From assembly GCA_020630875.1 (NCBI GenBank), contig JAHDIH010000001.1:434001-498000 (forward strand): a stretch of DNA of 64,000 nt, written 5' to 3'. Under the pieces are notes generated by a model. The model searched no databases, was not told the origin of the DNA, and was given only the letters and a program-made list of their open reading frames with translations. This document shows positions 43,417-51,745 of the stretch, piece by piece. A program made the position numbers and the translations under genes. The first letter of the stretch is position 1, and each line of letters opens with the position of its first letter. The stretch comes from Deltaproteobacteria bacterium. GTDB taxonomy: Bacteria; Myxococcota_A; Polyangia; Haliangiales; Haliangiaceae.

Positions 43417-44325
43417 TTAAAACGAAACAATGAGATTGTCTTCGCCAGCCACCGCACCATTTACCGGAAAGTCGCAGAAGACTGCATTTTCGCAGATGAC
43501 GTTGATTCCGTTGAGCGTGAAGTCTGCAGCCACTGAAGATGCTACGCCAATCAGATCTCCAATAATGAATTTCGCCGAGCATACGTTTGTAGTTCCCGGG
43601 CCACAATCGATCGGATGATTAAGCCCCGTCACTTGTCCTGTGCCCGTCACTTGTACGTTGAGCGTAACCTCTTGTAGGTACTGTGCTTCTATCACAGTGT
43701 TACCGGTCAGGTTGAACGTGCAGTTGCCGCGACCTCCGCAAACCGAAGGGGTCGAGGTCCACACGTCGATTCCCATTCCTGCGTCCGGCACGGGAGTAAG
43801 TGATATGTTGCCTATGGGATGACGGAAACAATTGGGCCCGCAAGAGTCATTACTTTGGTGAGAACGAATGACACTTCCACCGCCTAGTGTCGTAACGGTG
43901 AGTTTAGGATTCAGTACTTCGCCCTGCATAGGGACGACTACCACATCCGCCGTCACATTATCTCTCACCGAGACCTGAAGCGTGCGGTTACCAATGCCGT
44001 CAGAGACGTTCGCTGGTTGAAAGGAAGAAGAGAACTGACAAGTCTCCTGCGGTTGCAGCGTTACGTTATTGCAAGCAGAGGTGTTTAGGTTAAATGCTGC
44101 GGAGTCTCCTGCCGAGGACACCGACACTGTGGTAGCAGAAGCTTTGGTGTTTGTGATGGTGAACGTCTCTTCTTGGGTAACTTCTCCAAAAGTGATTGCA
44201 TCAAAGGTAAAACTGGTTGGAGAAACAGAGAGACTGGCTTCGACGTTTCCATCCACGCCAGCATCAATATTGTTGGAAGATGCCCCCCCACAGGACAAGA
44301 TAAGGCCAAGCAAAAAGTATTTCAC
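43417..44325 (-). CDS. Lipoprotein with Hydin/SPD-2-like and InlB-type repeats
   Basis: I place the start at the GTG at 44325, which begins a signal with lipobox LILSC. A longer frame from 44391 overlaps the upstream gene and puts 22 polar residues before the signal. The mature part has an ASPM-SPD-2-Hydin-like beta domain (LSVSPTSFTFDAITFGEVTQ, then an ITNTKASATTVSVSS segment, and CNNVTLQPQETCQF). Two Cys-pair repeats resembling divergent InlB B-repeats follow (VTTLGGGSVIRS ... CGPNCFRHPIG; VTGTGQVTGLNHPIDCGPG). Such repeats are common in surface proteins of this kind of bacterium. It lies 43 bases downstream of the metzincin-like gene on the same strand. Confidence 0.75.
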   Translation of the reverse strand: MKYFLLGLILSCGGASSNNIDAGVDGNVEASLSVSPTSFTFDAITFGEVTQEETFTITNTKASATTVSVSSAGDSAAFNLNTSACNNVTLQPQETCQFSSSFQPANVSDGIGNRTLQVSVRDNVTADVVVVPMQGEVLNPKLTVTTLGGGSVIRSHQSNDSCGPNCFRHPIGNISLTPVPDAGMGIDVWTSTPSVCGGRGNCTFNLTGNTVIEAQYLQEVTLNVQVTGTGQVTGLNHPIDCGPGTTNVCSAKFIIGDLIGVASSVAADFTLNGINVICENAVFCDFPVNGAVAGEDNLIVSF

Positions 44326-44368
44326 AGGCCAATTGTGCAACGACACGGCCTCATCCCGCAAGTCTCCG

Positions 44369-45682
44369 TTAGCTAAGCTTACGCCTGCCAAGCAAAACCA
44401 TGGTGATGAAGAGCATCAAAAGCGGAGTGGAAGAGCTGGAGCTGCATCCGCTATTAGTGGACTTGAAGCAAAATCCATTGCTTCGGCAACCAAACCCGTC
44501 GGGGCAGGCAACTTCTGCAGAGCACGTTTGGCTGCAAAAAGAATCTTCGACTAAAAGCTGACAAATGCCAGTCGTGCATTCCTGGGCGTTGGAGCACGTA
44601 TCTCCCAACTCATTTAGCCCGTCATCTGGGACGCAAAGATTTGATTTGCACTTCAGTCCTGCACTGCAGTCTGAAGCTTTGCTGCAGGTATCTTCGTTTC
44701 CTGACGCCATCGTGATGGGAATGCTCTTGGTGGTTCGGTTTCCGTCGTTATCCGTCGCAAAGATCCAGAGGGTGATCTGGCCAGTTGCAAGACCACTTGG
44801 AACGATCACATCAAAGTTTGCGGACGCGTTCGTTGACCACTGACCGATTGCAATTTCGACCGATGCAATTCCGCTGCTATCTGCGGCACTTCCAGAGATT
44901 ACGTCACCAGGAAAAAGAACGCCGTCAGTTTGTGGATTGGTAACCGTAATGGTTGGCCCATTGGAATCCGTTCCAGGCGCTCCGATCGTATCTAACATCA
45001 ATTGATGAGAGTCTTGATACGAGGTGTTGCATCCGCTGTTATCTGGGATATTTCCTTCTCCGTACCTAAATGGTATCGCATTGGTAATCGCCGGGTACAT
45101 CACATCGGTTGTATCGTCGGTGTGTCCCAGTCCGTAGGCATGGGCATTTTCTTGTGCGGCAGTTGTGATGAGATCGTCTACTCTTAATCCTCCGGGAAAA
45201 ACGAACGTAATGTTGTTGGGCATTTGGTCGCCGCAATCTCGCAAAGCAATGCCGGCGCAGTTGGTGCCTGCAACTCCCGCACAGTTTCCACCGAATACAA
45301 TCATTTGGTAATTTCCCGATGAAGGGCGCGAGGTTGTAAAAGTAATATTGTAGGCCGCGTGCAGTTGCTGCATTCCTGAAACGACTCTGGAAATGATCTG
45401 GCTTCTGGTCAACCCTTCCGTGCTACGAAGGGAGTTAGCGTCGAATGCTCCTATGGAAAGGTTCTGAACGACAATAGCGGATTCGCCGGTCGTGGCATCG
45501 TCTGCAAATTGACTTCTAGAAAGCGACGCACCTTCGAAGTTTAGGTAAACGGTTCTTGGTCCAATTGCTGCTACATCTGGTGTAGGAACAATCGTAGAAG
45601 GCATAGGGACCACCAACCTAGGCGCCGCAGCGTAAGCGACATTTCCGAATAGAATAGTTAAACCGACTATTAAGATTCTCAC
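44369..45682 (-). CDS. Secreted metzincin-like protein with MYXO-CTERM-like tail
   Basis: This 437-residue protein has a standard signal peptide (cleavage near residue 20). The N-terminal 250 residues read like a matrixin-type protease: Q177-E-N-A-H181-A-Y-G-L-G-H187 in the place of HExxHxxGxxH, followed by a Met-turn VMYP at 194-197. The first zinc-binding His is Gln, so the domain may be inactive. A beta-sandwich (about 245-325) and a Cys-rich module follow. The tail has SGC then Ser residues, a hydrophobic stretch (TPLLMLFITMVLLG) and RRKLS, which matches the general plan of the MYXO-CTERM sorting signal. That suggests surface anchoring. Confidence 0.82.
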   Translation of the reverse strand: MRILIVGLTILFGNVAYAAAPRLVVPMPSTIVPTPDVAAIGPRTVYLNFEGASLSRSQFADDATTGESAIVVQNLSIGAFDANSLRSTEGLTRSQIISRVVSGMQQLHAAYNITFTTSRPSSGNYQMIVFGGNCAGVAGTNCAGIALRDCGDQMPNNITFVFPGGLRVDDLITTAAQENAHAYGLGHTDDTTDVMYPAITNAIPFRYGEGNIPDNSGCNTSYQDSHQLMLDTIGAPGTDSNGPTITVTNPQTDGVLFPGDVISGSAADSSGIASVEIAIGQWSTNASANFDVIVPSGLATGQITLWIFATDNDGNRTTKSIPITMASGNEDTCSKASDCSAGLKCKSNLCVPDDGLNELGDTCSNAQECTTGICQLLVEDSFCSQTCSAEVACPDGFGCRSNGFCFKSTNSGCSSSSSTPLLMLFITMVLLGRRKLS

Positions 45683-45782
45683 TGAGATTACTTTACAGCA
45701 CCTTCTCTGACTTTTCGCTACAACATTATATAAATAAACTTAATGACTAGTCCCGCTCTGGGGGACATTGTAGGGTACCGCG

Positions 45783-48437
45783 GTGAGTCAGCATCTGCAT
45801 GTCATTGATGGTTTTGGTTACATTTTTCGTGCCTACTACGGGTTGATGGGAGGCGCGAAGGGAGTTCAGCTTTCAAACTCTTCAGGGATGCCAACTGGCG
45901 CACTCTACGTCTACGCGAGAATGCTGATCAAGCTTCACAAAGAACTCGGACCAGAGAGAATCGTCGTTGTGTTTGATCATCCTGGTAAGACTTTTCGAAG
46001 CGATTTGGATCCTGAATATAAGGCGAACCGTAAAGAGACTCCAGAAGATCTCGTCGATCAGCTTCCGTTTTTCCGTCCTTTGACCGAAGCATTCTGTTGG
46101 CCGGTAATTTCGGCAGAAGGGTTCGAAGCGGATGACTTGATAGCCACGGTGGTGACGCAAGCAAAAAAGAAGAACTGGAAAGTAACGATCTGGTCGGGGG
46201 ACAAAGACCTTATGCAACTGGTTACCGATGAGTTGCACGTAGTCGATGCCCTTAGAAACATTACGTACGATAAAGCGAAGGTTGTTGACAAATTCGGTGT
46301 ACCTCCAGAGCAGGTGAGGGATTGGCTCGCGCTCGTTGGTGACAAGTCTGACAACGTACCGGGAATGCCAGGTGTAGGAAAGGTTACGGCGACCAAGCTG
46401 TTAACCGCTTACGAAAACTTAGAAGGCATTTTGGCAAACACTTCGGAGATGAAAGGCAAACAGAAGGAACGTTTTGAGGATGAGACCAACATTAAGCAAT
46501 TGAAGCTTTCGCAAAAACTAGTGACTTTGCGAGAGGATGCTCCTCTTGAGATCCCAATAGATGAAATGGTGCCAAGTAGTTGGGACCCGACTCCACTGTC
46601 AAAGGTTTTTGGTGAGCTCGAGTTCTTTTCTCTTTTAGAATCAATAGAGTCTGCCAAGAACAAGCCAAAACTTCCAGAGAAAACCGATGTCACTCTCATT
46701 GCAGATCAAGCTGCAGGAGACCTGTTCGCAAAAACGATAGCGGTGGGAAAGGAAGTCACTTTATTTCCGGTAACCACAGGAAAACGATGGACCGACTCGA
46801 ACGTTTTGGGCTTGGCGATTGCGGTCACCGATGGTCCGGTGGGGTATCTCGAACTGCGAAATCAAAATTGGCAAGATGTAGCTCCCTCGTTGAGGAAAGT
46901 GCTTGCTTCAGAAAACACGAAAATCGTTTGTCACGACGGTAAGTCGATGAACAAAAGGCTAAGAAAAATAAAAATCGAACTGTCCGATAATGTCTACGAT
47001 GTAATGCTCGCCTACTTTCTTACGGGCTCAGGCCGTGACGCTTCAGACCACAGTAAATTACTGAGTGCACTTGGTGTATCCGCGCCACCATTACCTAAGA
47101 AACTGAACGACAAGTCTGATGAAGAACTAGGCGCCTACGCAGGACGCGTTTGCGTTTTGCTAAATCTTGCCAAGAAGATTCTAGACCAGCAAATGGATAA
47201 AGTTGGCGTGACGGATTTGCTGCAGGAACTAGAGCAGCCAGTGTCTGAAGTTCTTGCGCGCATTGAAGAAACGGGGGTGTTGATCGATACGGAGAAACTA
47301 GCCAAGATCAGTGAGACACTGCATGAGAAGATTGCCGGTATCAATGATAACATTAAAGAGCTTGCTGGGACGGATGTAAATGTGGCGTCACCCAAACAAC
47401 TCAGTGAGTTACTTTTCAATACTTTGGGACTAACATCGCCCAAGAAGAAGAAAACGAAAACTGGTTTTTCTACTGATGCAGAAGTTTTGGAGAGCCTTGC
47501 GGATAAGCATCCTATTGTCCCACTCATTCTGGAACATCGAGAAAAGAGTAAGCTGCTCGGGACTTACGTAGATGCGATTCCACCACTAATCAATAAAGAC
47601 ACAGGCCGATTGCATACGAACTTTGCCCAGGCTATTGCAGCTACCGGACGCCTTTCGTCGAGAAATCCCAATTTACAGAATATCCCGATTAGGACGCCTT
47701 TAGGACGCTTGATCAGAGAAGCGTTTATCGCCGCGGATGGCCATGTGATTTTGTCAGCCGACTACTCGCAAATCGAGCTACGCGTGATTGCTCATCTTTC
47801 CGGCGACGAAGTGCTCGTGAAGGCATTCTCCGATGGAATCGATGTGCACAGCCAAACCGCATCTGAGATCTTGGGAATCCCTCTTAAAGACGTTGATCAA
47901 AGTCATCGACGAATCGCTAAAGCGGTTAACTATGGATTGGTTTATGGCCAAACGGCATTCGGGCTATCTAGAGCGTTGGGCATTCCGCGAAAAGAAGCAA
48001 AGCAGTACATCGATACCTACTTTGAGCGTTTCTCGGGAGTTGCTGCTTACATGGAGCAAACGATAGTGGATGCGAAAGAAGCGGGATTCGCAAAAACAAT
48101 GTTTGGTCGGGTCAGGCCTGTCCCCGATGTCCGTTCTGGTAATTTTATGAAGCGCAAGGCGGCTGAACGCGTTGCTCAAAACACTCCCGTACAAGGAGCC
48201 GCCGCTGACATAATGAAACGCGCGATGCTCGCCGTCGACGCTCGATTGACGACGGAAAAGATTCCAGCGAAGGTAATCTTGACGGTTCATGATGAGCTGG
48301 TTTTAGAAGTTAAAGAGGGGGCGTTGGAGTCAGCTAAAGAATGCGTGTCCCATGAGATGATGGGAGCTGCGGAGCTCTCGGTTCCGTTAGTGGTGGATAC
48401 GGGGGTTGGCGCTCATTGGGGCGCCGCACATGGCTAA
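45783..48437 (+). CDS. polA: DNA polymerase I with inactive proofreading domain
   Basis: This 884-residue protein starts at GTG. The 5' nuclease domain occupies about residues 1-300 (DGFGYIFRAYYG, then FEADDLIATV, WSGDKDLMQLV and GDKSDNVPGMPGVG). The polymerase domain (about 500-884) has motif A DYSQIELR, the O-helix RRIAKAVNYGLVYG and motif C VHDELVLEV. The middle exonuclease domain keeps its general shape, but the catalytic acids are gone: FPVTTG stands where FDTET is expected. It should therefore lack 3'-5' proofreading, as in Taq and Bacillus enzymes. At the position of E. coli Phe762 it has Tyr717, which in T7 polymerase permits dideoxynucleotide use. Confidence 0.96.
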   Translation: MSQHLHVIDGFGYIFRAYYGLMGGAKGVQLSNSSGMPTGALYVYARMLIKLHKELGPERIVVVFDHPGKTFRSDLDPEYKANRKETPEDLVDQLPFFRPLTEAFCWPVISAEGFEADDLIATVVTQAKKKNWKVTIWSGDKDLMQLVTDELHVVDALRNITYDKAKVVDKFGVPPEQVRDWLALVGDKSDNVPGMPGVGKVTATKLLTAYENLEGILANTSEMKGKQKERFEDETNIKQLKLSQKLVTLREDAPLEIPIDEMVPSSWDPTPLSKVFGELEFFSLLESIESAKNKPKLPEKTDVTLIADQAAGDLFAKTIAVGKEVTLFPVTTGKRWTDSNVLGLAIAVTDGPVGYLELRNQNWQDVAPSLRKVLASENTKIVCHDGKSMNKRLRKIKIELSDNVYDVMLAYFLTGSGRDASDHSKLLSALGVSAPPLPKKLNDKSDEELGAYAGRVCVLLNLAKKILDQQMDKVGVTDLLQELEQPVSEVLARIEETGVLIDTEKLAKISETLHEKIAGINDNIKELAGTDVNVASPKQLSELLFNTLGLTSPKKKKTKTGFSTDAEVLESLADKHPIVPLILEHREKSKLLGTYVDAIPPLINKDTGRLHTNFAQAIAATGRLSSRNPNLQNIPIRTPLGRLIREAFIAADGHVILSADYSQIELRVIAHLSGDEVLVKAFSDGIDVHSQTASEILGIPLKDVDQSHRRIAKAVNYGLVYGQTAFGLSRALGIPRKEAKQYIDTYFERFSGVAAYMEQTIVDAKEAGFAKTMFGRVRPVPDVRSGNFMKRKAAERVAQNTPVQGAAADIMKRAMLAVDARLTTEKIPAKVILTVHDELVLEVKEGALESAKECVSHEMMGAAELSVPLVVDTGVGAHWGAAHG

Positions 48438-48438
48438 T

Positions 48439-49608
48439 CTAGCCGCATTGATAATCGACGTAGACGCTATCAAACTCCGCGGTTGGAATACCCTTTGGGT
48501 TGACGAAGAAATATAAGTTTCCGCCGTCGCCAAAGCAGGTTTCCATAGCTTCATCACTTGCGAGTTGGAAAAGCAACGTGGTGGATGCTGATGGCGGCTC
48601 TGATTTGTTTTGGATGTAATTAGGATGCCCCAATAAAATGTGACGGTTTGGGGTTCCACTTAAATAGCTTTGAACTTCAATAAAGGGGAAGTAAACTTGC
48701 CACTGATAACGATCGACCTCGTGTTCATTCCACTCCAGAGTCTCTGGCGGAGGAAGTGTCAAAATCTTTTCAAAGTCCACCGCCACGCACTTTAGTATTT
48801 CGTGCTCTCTTAGGCTAGGTGGCGCCTTCACGTTAGCGGCAAGAGGTTGGTGACCTATCGATATCGAATTCCAACCCTTTTGCGTATCGAACTCTTCCCA
48901 AGGGATGTCGGGATCCGCGTCTTCCTCTTCTCGCCACCCTAAAGCAGAAAAGAAATACAGTACTCCATCCCCTGGAAGTCCGTGACGCAACGGGACCTCG
49001 CTCAAATCTAACTGTCCGATGAAGGTGAGGGCTTTGCCACTAGGATGGCTTGGCCAATTCATCGACGCGGGAAGATCGGGCAGGCCCCCAAGTTTGCTAC
49101 CTCCCGTGGTTACCTCCCGGCTGGAGTGAATCAGGATATTCCCCCAAAGTAACTTTTCATTTATCTCTGAGGTTTTGTCCTTCAGATCTGCTTTTTCTAA
49201 GAAATCGGAAAGACTGCGCTCGGGTTCTAGTTGCTGTTCGATGTGTCTCAGGATTTCGATTTTGTCGCCGAAGCGAATGTCTTTAAACTTTTTGGAGCTA
49301 ATTAGAAGTTGATAGGAGTCGCGGATTAGCACGAATAACCTTTCTGAAGCCAATACTCCAGCCTGCACTTCCATCCACTTCCATCCTGTTGTAGTCCATC
49401 GGTAGGCACTACTATTTTGCAGTACGGGTCCATAGATGTCTGCATCTGCATCTGAAACTCGAAGGTGATAGCAACCGTCCTTAAATTTCAGATACGAGTC
49501 AAGAGAACCATTGAGTACTGATGCGGACCAGCTGGATTGCCAGCGTTCAATCTTCGTTCCCGTAAGAGAGCGGCAGTATTCTACTACTTCGTCACTCTTC
49601 GTTGCCAA
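48439..49608 (-). CDS. DUF1963/YwqG-like protein
   Basis: This 389-residue cytoplasmic protein has an N-terminal region of about 150 residues of unknown fold. The YwqG-like domain follows: KLGGLPDLPASMNWP, ALTFIGQLDLSEV, LPGDGVLYFFSA, HILLGHPNYIQ, LLFQLASDEAM and GDGGNLYFFVN. The family is widespread and has no known function. The gene lies five bases downstream of a lipoprotein gene on the same strand. It is convergent with polA, with one base between the stop codons. Confidence 0.83.
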   Translation of the reverse strand: MATKSDEVVEYCRSLTGTKIERWQSSWSASVLNGSLDSYLKFKDGCYHLRVSDADADIYGPVLQNSSAYRWTTTGWKWMEVQAGVLASERLFVLIRDSYQLLISSKKFKDIRFGDKIEILRHIEQQLEPERSLSDFLEKADLKDKTSEINEKLLWGNILIHSSREVTTGGSKLGGLPDLPASMNWPSHPSGKALTFIGQLDLSEVPLRHGLPGDGVLYFFSALGWREEEDADPDIPWEEFDTQKGWNSISIGHQPLAANVKAPPSLREHEILKCVAVDFEKILTLPPPETLEWNEHEVDRYQWQVYFPFIEVQSYLSGTPNRHILLGHPNYIQNKSEPPSASTTLLFQLASDEAMETCFGDGGNLYFFVNPKGIPTAEFDSVYVDYQCG

Positions 49609-49613
49609 AAGCG

Positions 49614-50210
49614 CTACTCAGTTGCCGCTTCTGCAGCTGGTTCAACCGGCACGCTTAAGTTGCGCATGCTTTCGAATCTGAGTAGTCCGTAGAGGTTTTC
49701 TTTCTTCTTTTCGAAGTTGCCAAGTACCTCTACTTGGTCGCCAAGCTTGTAGGGAACAATCTTCGCGTTGTGGGTGGCAATAGCTTCCGGATCCATGATG
49801 TTTTTCTGGTCAGGCCTGAGCGGGCTTGCCACACCAAGAACCCAGAGGCTTTGGTCTGGTGGAGTGGATGCGGAATCACCGATATAGAAGTGAGCTTTTT
49901 TGCAAAGCTCCGGTTGCGCTGCAATTCGTTTGCGAACGACGTCGTCACTTTCGCCGGGCTGTTTTTGCTCCGAGACGCAATCGTACACCCAGGTGACGTA
50001 GCCCTTGATGGTTACTTGAGTTCCCGCGTATTTGCTCCCTTGAACGCGATAACGTTTTACGTCTCCCGTGATCTCAAAAGAAGGGATGGTCGGAAGTTTG
50101 GCACTACCTTGCCCTGATGGGAGATCATCTGTTAGATCCGCAGATGGAATAGTCGGCTTGCCGCAAGCGGAAACAAAGATGAATATGGACATCAACGAAA
50201 ATCGGCGCAT
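49614..50210 (-). CDS. Lipoprotein with OB-like fold, unknown function
   Basis: From the ATG at 50210 the protein has 199 residues with a lipobox (FVSAC, Cys16). ATG 50225 is another possible start but would overlap the divergent gene. The mature part has a strand-rich core with a Cys pair (WVYDCVSEQKQ ... LCKKAHFYIG). Segments such as TQVTIKGYVTWVYD and GDQVEVLGNFEKKKENLYGL resemble the beta-strands of bacterial OB folds. The tail is Glu/Ala-rich. It is divergent from the solute-binding protein gene with only 13 bases between the two starts. Confidence 0.72.
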   Translation of the reverse strand: MRRFSLMSIFIFVSACGKPTIPSADLTDDLPSGQGSAKLPTIPSFEITGDVKRYRVQGSKYAGTQVTIKGYVTWVYDCVSEQKQPGESDDVVRKRIAAQPELCKKAHFYIGDSASTPPDQSLWVLGVASPLRPDQKNIMDPEAIATHNAKIVPYKLGDQVEVLGNFEKKKENLYGLLRFESMRNLSVPVEPAAEAATE

Positions 50211-50223
50211 ACGCGCTTTTATC

Positions 50224-51615
50224 ATGTTGACCAAGGCGCAACAAGCCGTCCTGAAGCTACTGGTGGTTTTGCTTGTTGTCGGACTAATATTCGTTGGTTG
50301 GCGGGACTGCAACCCCGCAAGAGCTCGCTATTCGAGCCGTAATCCGCGAGATACCGGATTCAGTGAGAGGGACGAGAATGTGATCGTTTGGGATGTGCCA
50401 GAGCTGTTGGTGGACGGTATCGACATTCGGGGGCCACTCGGGTTGGTCTATCCGCCGCTTTTTCATACCAGACTGGCGGAAAATAACTTGGTTGCACTTC
50501 ATGAGCCTGGTTTGGCGAAAGCGTGGGAGGTGGTAGACGGTCGACTTTTAATCGAAATCGATTCTTCTGTGCGTTTCCAAGATGGTAGCTCAGTAACCGC
50601 GTCGACCGTAGTAAAGAACTTGCAAAAGCACGTTCCCAAGCGATTACTTGCTTCTTGGGTGGAAGTTGACGGTCGCGTTAGCGTCACCGCGACGAGTGGT
50701 GGGATCAAGGCGCTCATGAGAGACGTTTCCAGAATACCGATTACAAAAAATTCAACTTCGGGCGATGGGGTAGTGGGAGCTGGGAGCTATCACATTATAA
50801 GCCGGACCCCGGACGTTCTGCTCGAACATTTACAGACCAAACGCAGGGTTCGTTTCGTAAGTAGTACCAGTGTACTTGCCAAAGAAGCCAAAATAGGAAT
50901 GTGGGAGCAACGACCGTCTGAGGTGTCTCAACCTGTCTTTTACCCCGAGTTGTCGGTTCTTCTACTTTCCTGCAGTCCGCCGCTCGGCAACCGTTCCTTT
51001 CGGGCGGCGTTGCACCAGGTCATCCGGAAAAATGACAAAGACATGCCGTGGACCGCGGTGTTTTGGGGCGGGCCGCTTCATGGCGCTCCTTACGTGATTC
51101 GTAATGATAAGCGTTCTGCTAGTGAACTTCTGGTTGAGGCCGGTTGGGTAGATGATGACGGCGATGGCATTGCAACCCATCCTGAAAAGGAAACGTTGAG
51201 AGTTGTATTTTCAAGCGATGGCGAACACGCAGGAGAGGTTGTAAAAAAGATCCGCGGTTTGGGATTGCGAGTGAGACTGGAGCAGGTAAAAGCAGAGGCC
51301 ATTGCCAGTACGTTGTCTTCGGGAAAAGCTGATGCGGCATTAGCGGTACTTCACACGACTCCCGATGGCGGACTACAAGGATTAGGCGCGGCTTGCATCA
51401 GATCTCCGCTCAAGGATTGGCTTGCGAGTTACCAGCTGGCGCAAGGACCAAACGCGATAAGAATCGCGGTAGATCGGCTAAAATACGAGTTTCAACGCGA
51501 AAAACCTTTCCTTGTGTACGATGTTCGACGCTTCTTCAGAACCGGGGATTTCTCCTTAGACGACGTGCCAGGTGCTCCTGCGGCGCTAGATCTCGCCCGC
51601 GCGGTGGAACCGTGA
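50224..51615 (+). CDS. Membrane-anchored family 5 solute-binding protein
   Basis: I chose the ATG at 50224, which puts the hydrophobic anchor (LLVVLLVVGLIFVGW) at the N-terminus; the frame is open upstream but overlaps the lipoprotein gene on the other strand. The 463 residues follow the peptide-binding (SBP_bac_5) plan: an early LGLVYPPLFHTRL segment, then LLIEIDSSVRFQDGSSVTAS (the family's W/F-xDG-xxxTA block) and RAALHQVIRK. A short DDDGDGIA loop resembles an EF-hand. Family 5 proteins capture peptides or nickel for ABC transporters, but no permease is next to it. It may work with a transporter elsewhere. Confidence 0.75.
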   Translation: MLTKAQQAVLKLLVVLLVVGLIFVGWRDCNPARARYSSRNPRDTGFSERDENVIVWDVPELLVDGIDIRGPLGLVYPPLFHTRLAENNLVALHEPGLAKAWEVVDGRLLIEIDSSVRFQDGSSVTASTVVKNLQKHVPKRLLASWVEVDGRVSVTATSGGIKALMRDVSRIPITKNSTSGDGVVGAGSYHIISRTPDVLLEHLQTKRRVRFVSSTSVLAKEAKIGMWEQRPSEVSQPVFYPELSVLLLSCSPPLGNRSFRAALHQVIRKNDKDMPWTAVFWGGPLHGAPYVIRNDKRSASELLVEAGWVDDDGDGIATHPEKETLRVVFSSDGEHAGEVVKKIRGLGLRVRLEQVKAEAIASTLSSGKADAALAVLHTTPDGGLQGLGAACIRSPLKDWLASYQLAQGPNAIRIAVDRLKYEFQREKPFLVYDVRRFFRTGDFSLDDVPGAPAALDLARAVEP

Positions 51616-51684
51616 CCCCGCTGTAAAAATACCCACCATGACTTACGCTGAAGCAAAAGTTTTTTTCGGCCAAAAAACTAAAAA

Positions 51685-51745
51685 GATCAAAAATGAAAAT
51701 AGATCGCTTAGATCAGGTTAAAAAGTTTGATCGTTATTTTTGATC
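51685..51745. promoter_or_regulatory. Cluster of five GATC sites before the SprT-like gene
   Basis: GATC occurs at 51685, 51702, 51711, 51729 and 51742, with a sixth at 51779. One per 256 bases is expected by chance. Several have A/T-rich flanks of the type AAAGATCAAAA and TTTTGATC. The cluster spans the presumed promoter and start of the next gene. It could be a Dam- or SeqA-like methylation-sensitive control region or a repeated operator. Confidence 0.45.

Noticed and set aside
3643..45154. Possible recoding of CAA, since three metal ligands are CAA-encoded Gln
   Set aside because: CAA encodes ordinary Gln at many conserved positions in this window, so reassignment is not credible. The three changes are treated as separate substitutions.
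51658..51679. AGTTTTTT and AAAAAACT inverted repeat as a terminator after the solute-binding gene
   Set aside because: The stem is almost wholly A-T and would be weak; it is more likely part of the AT-rich promoter region.
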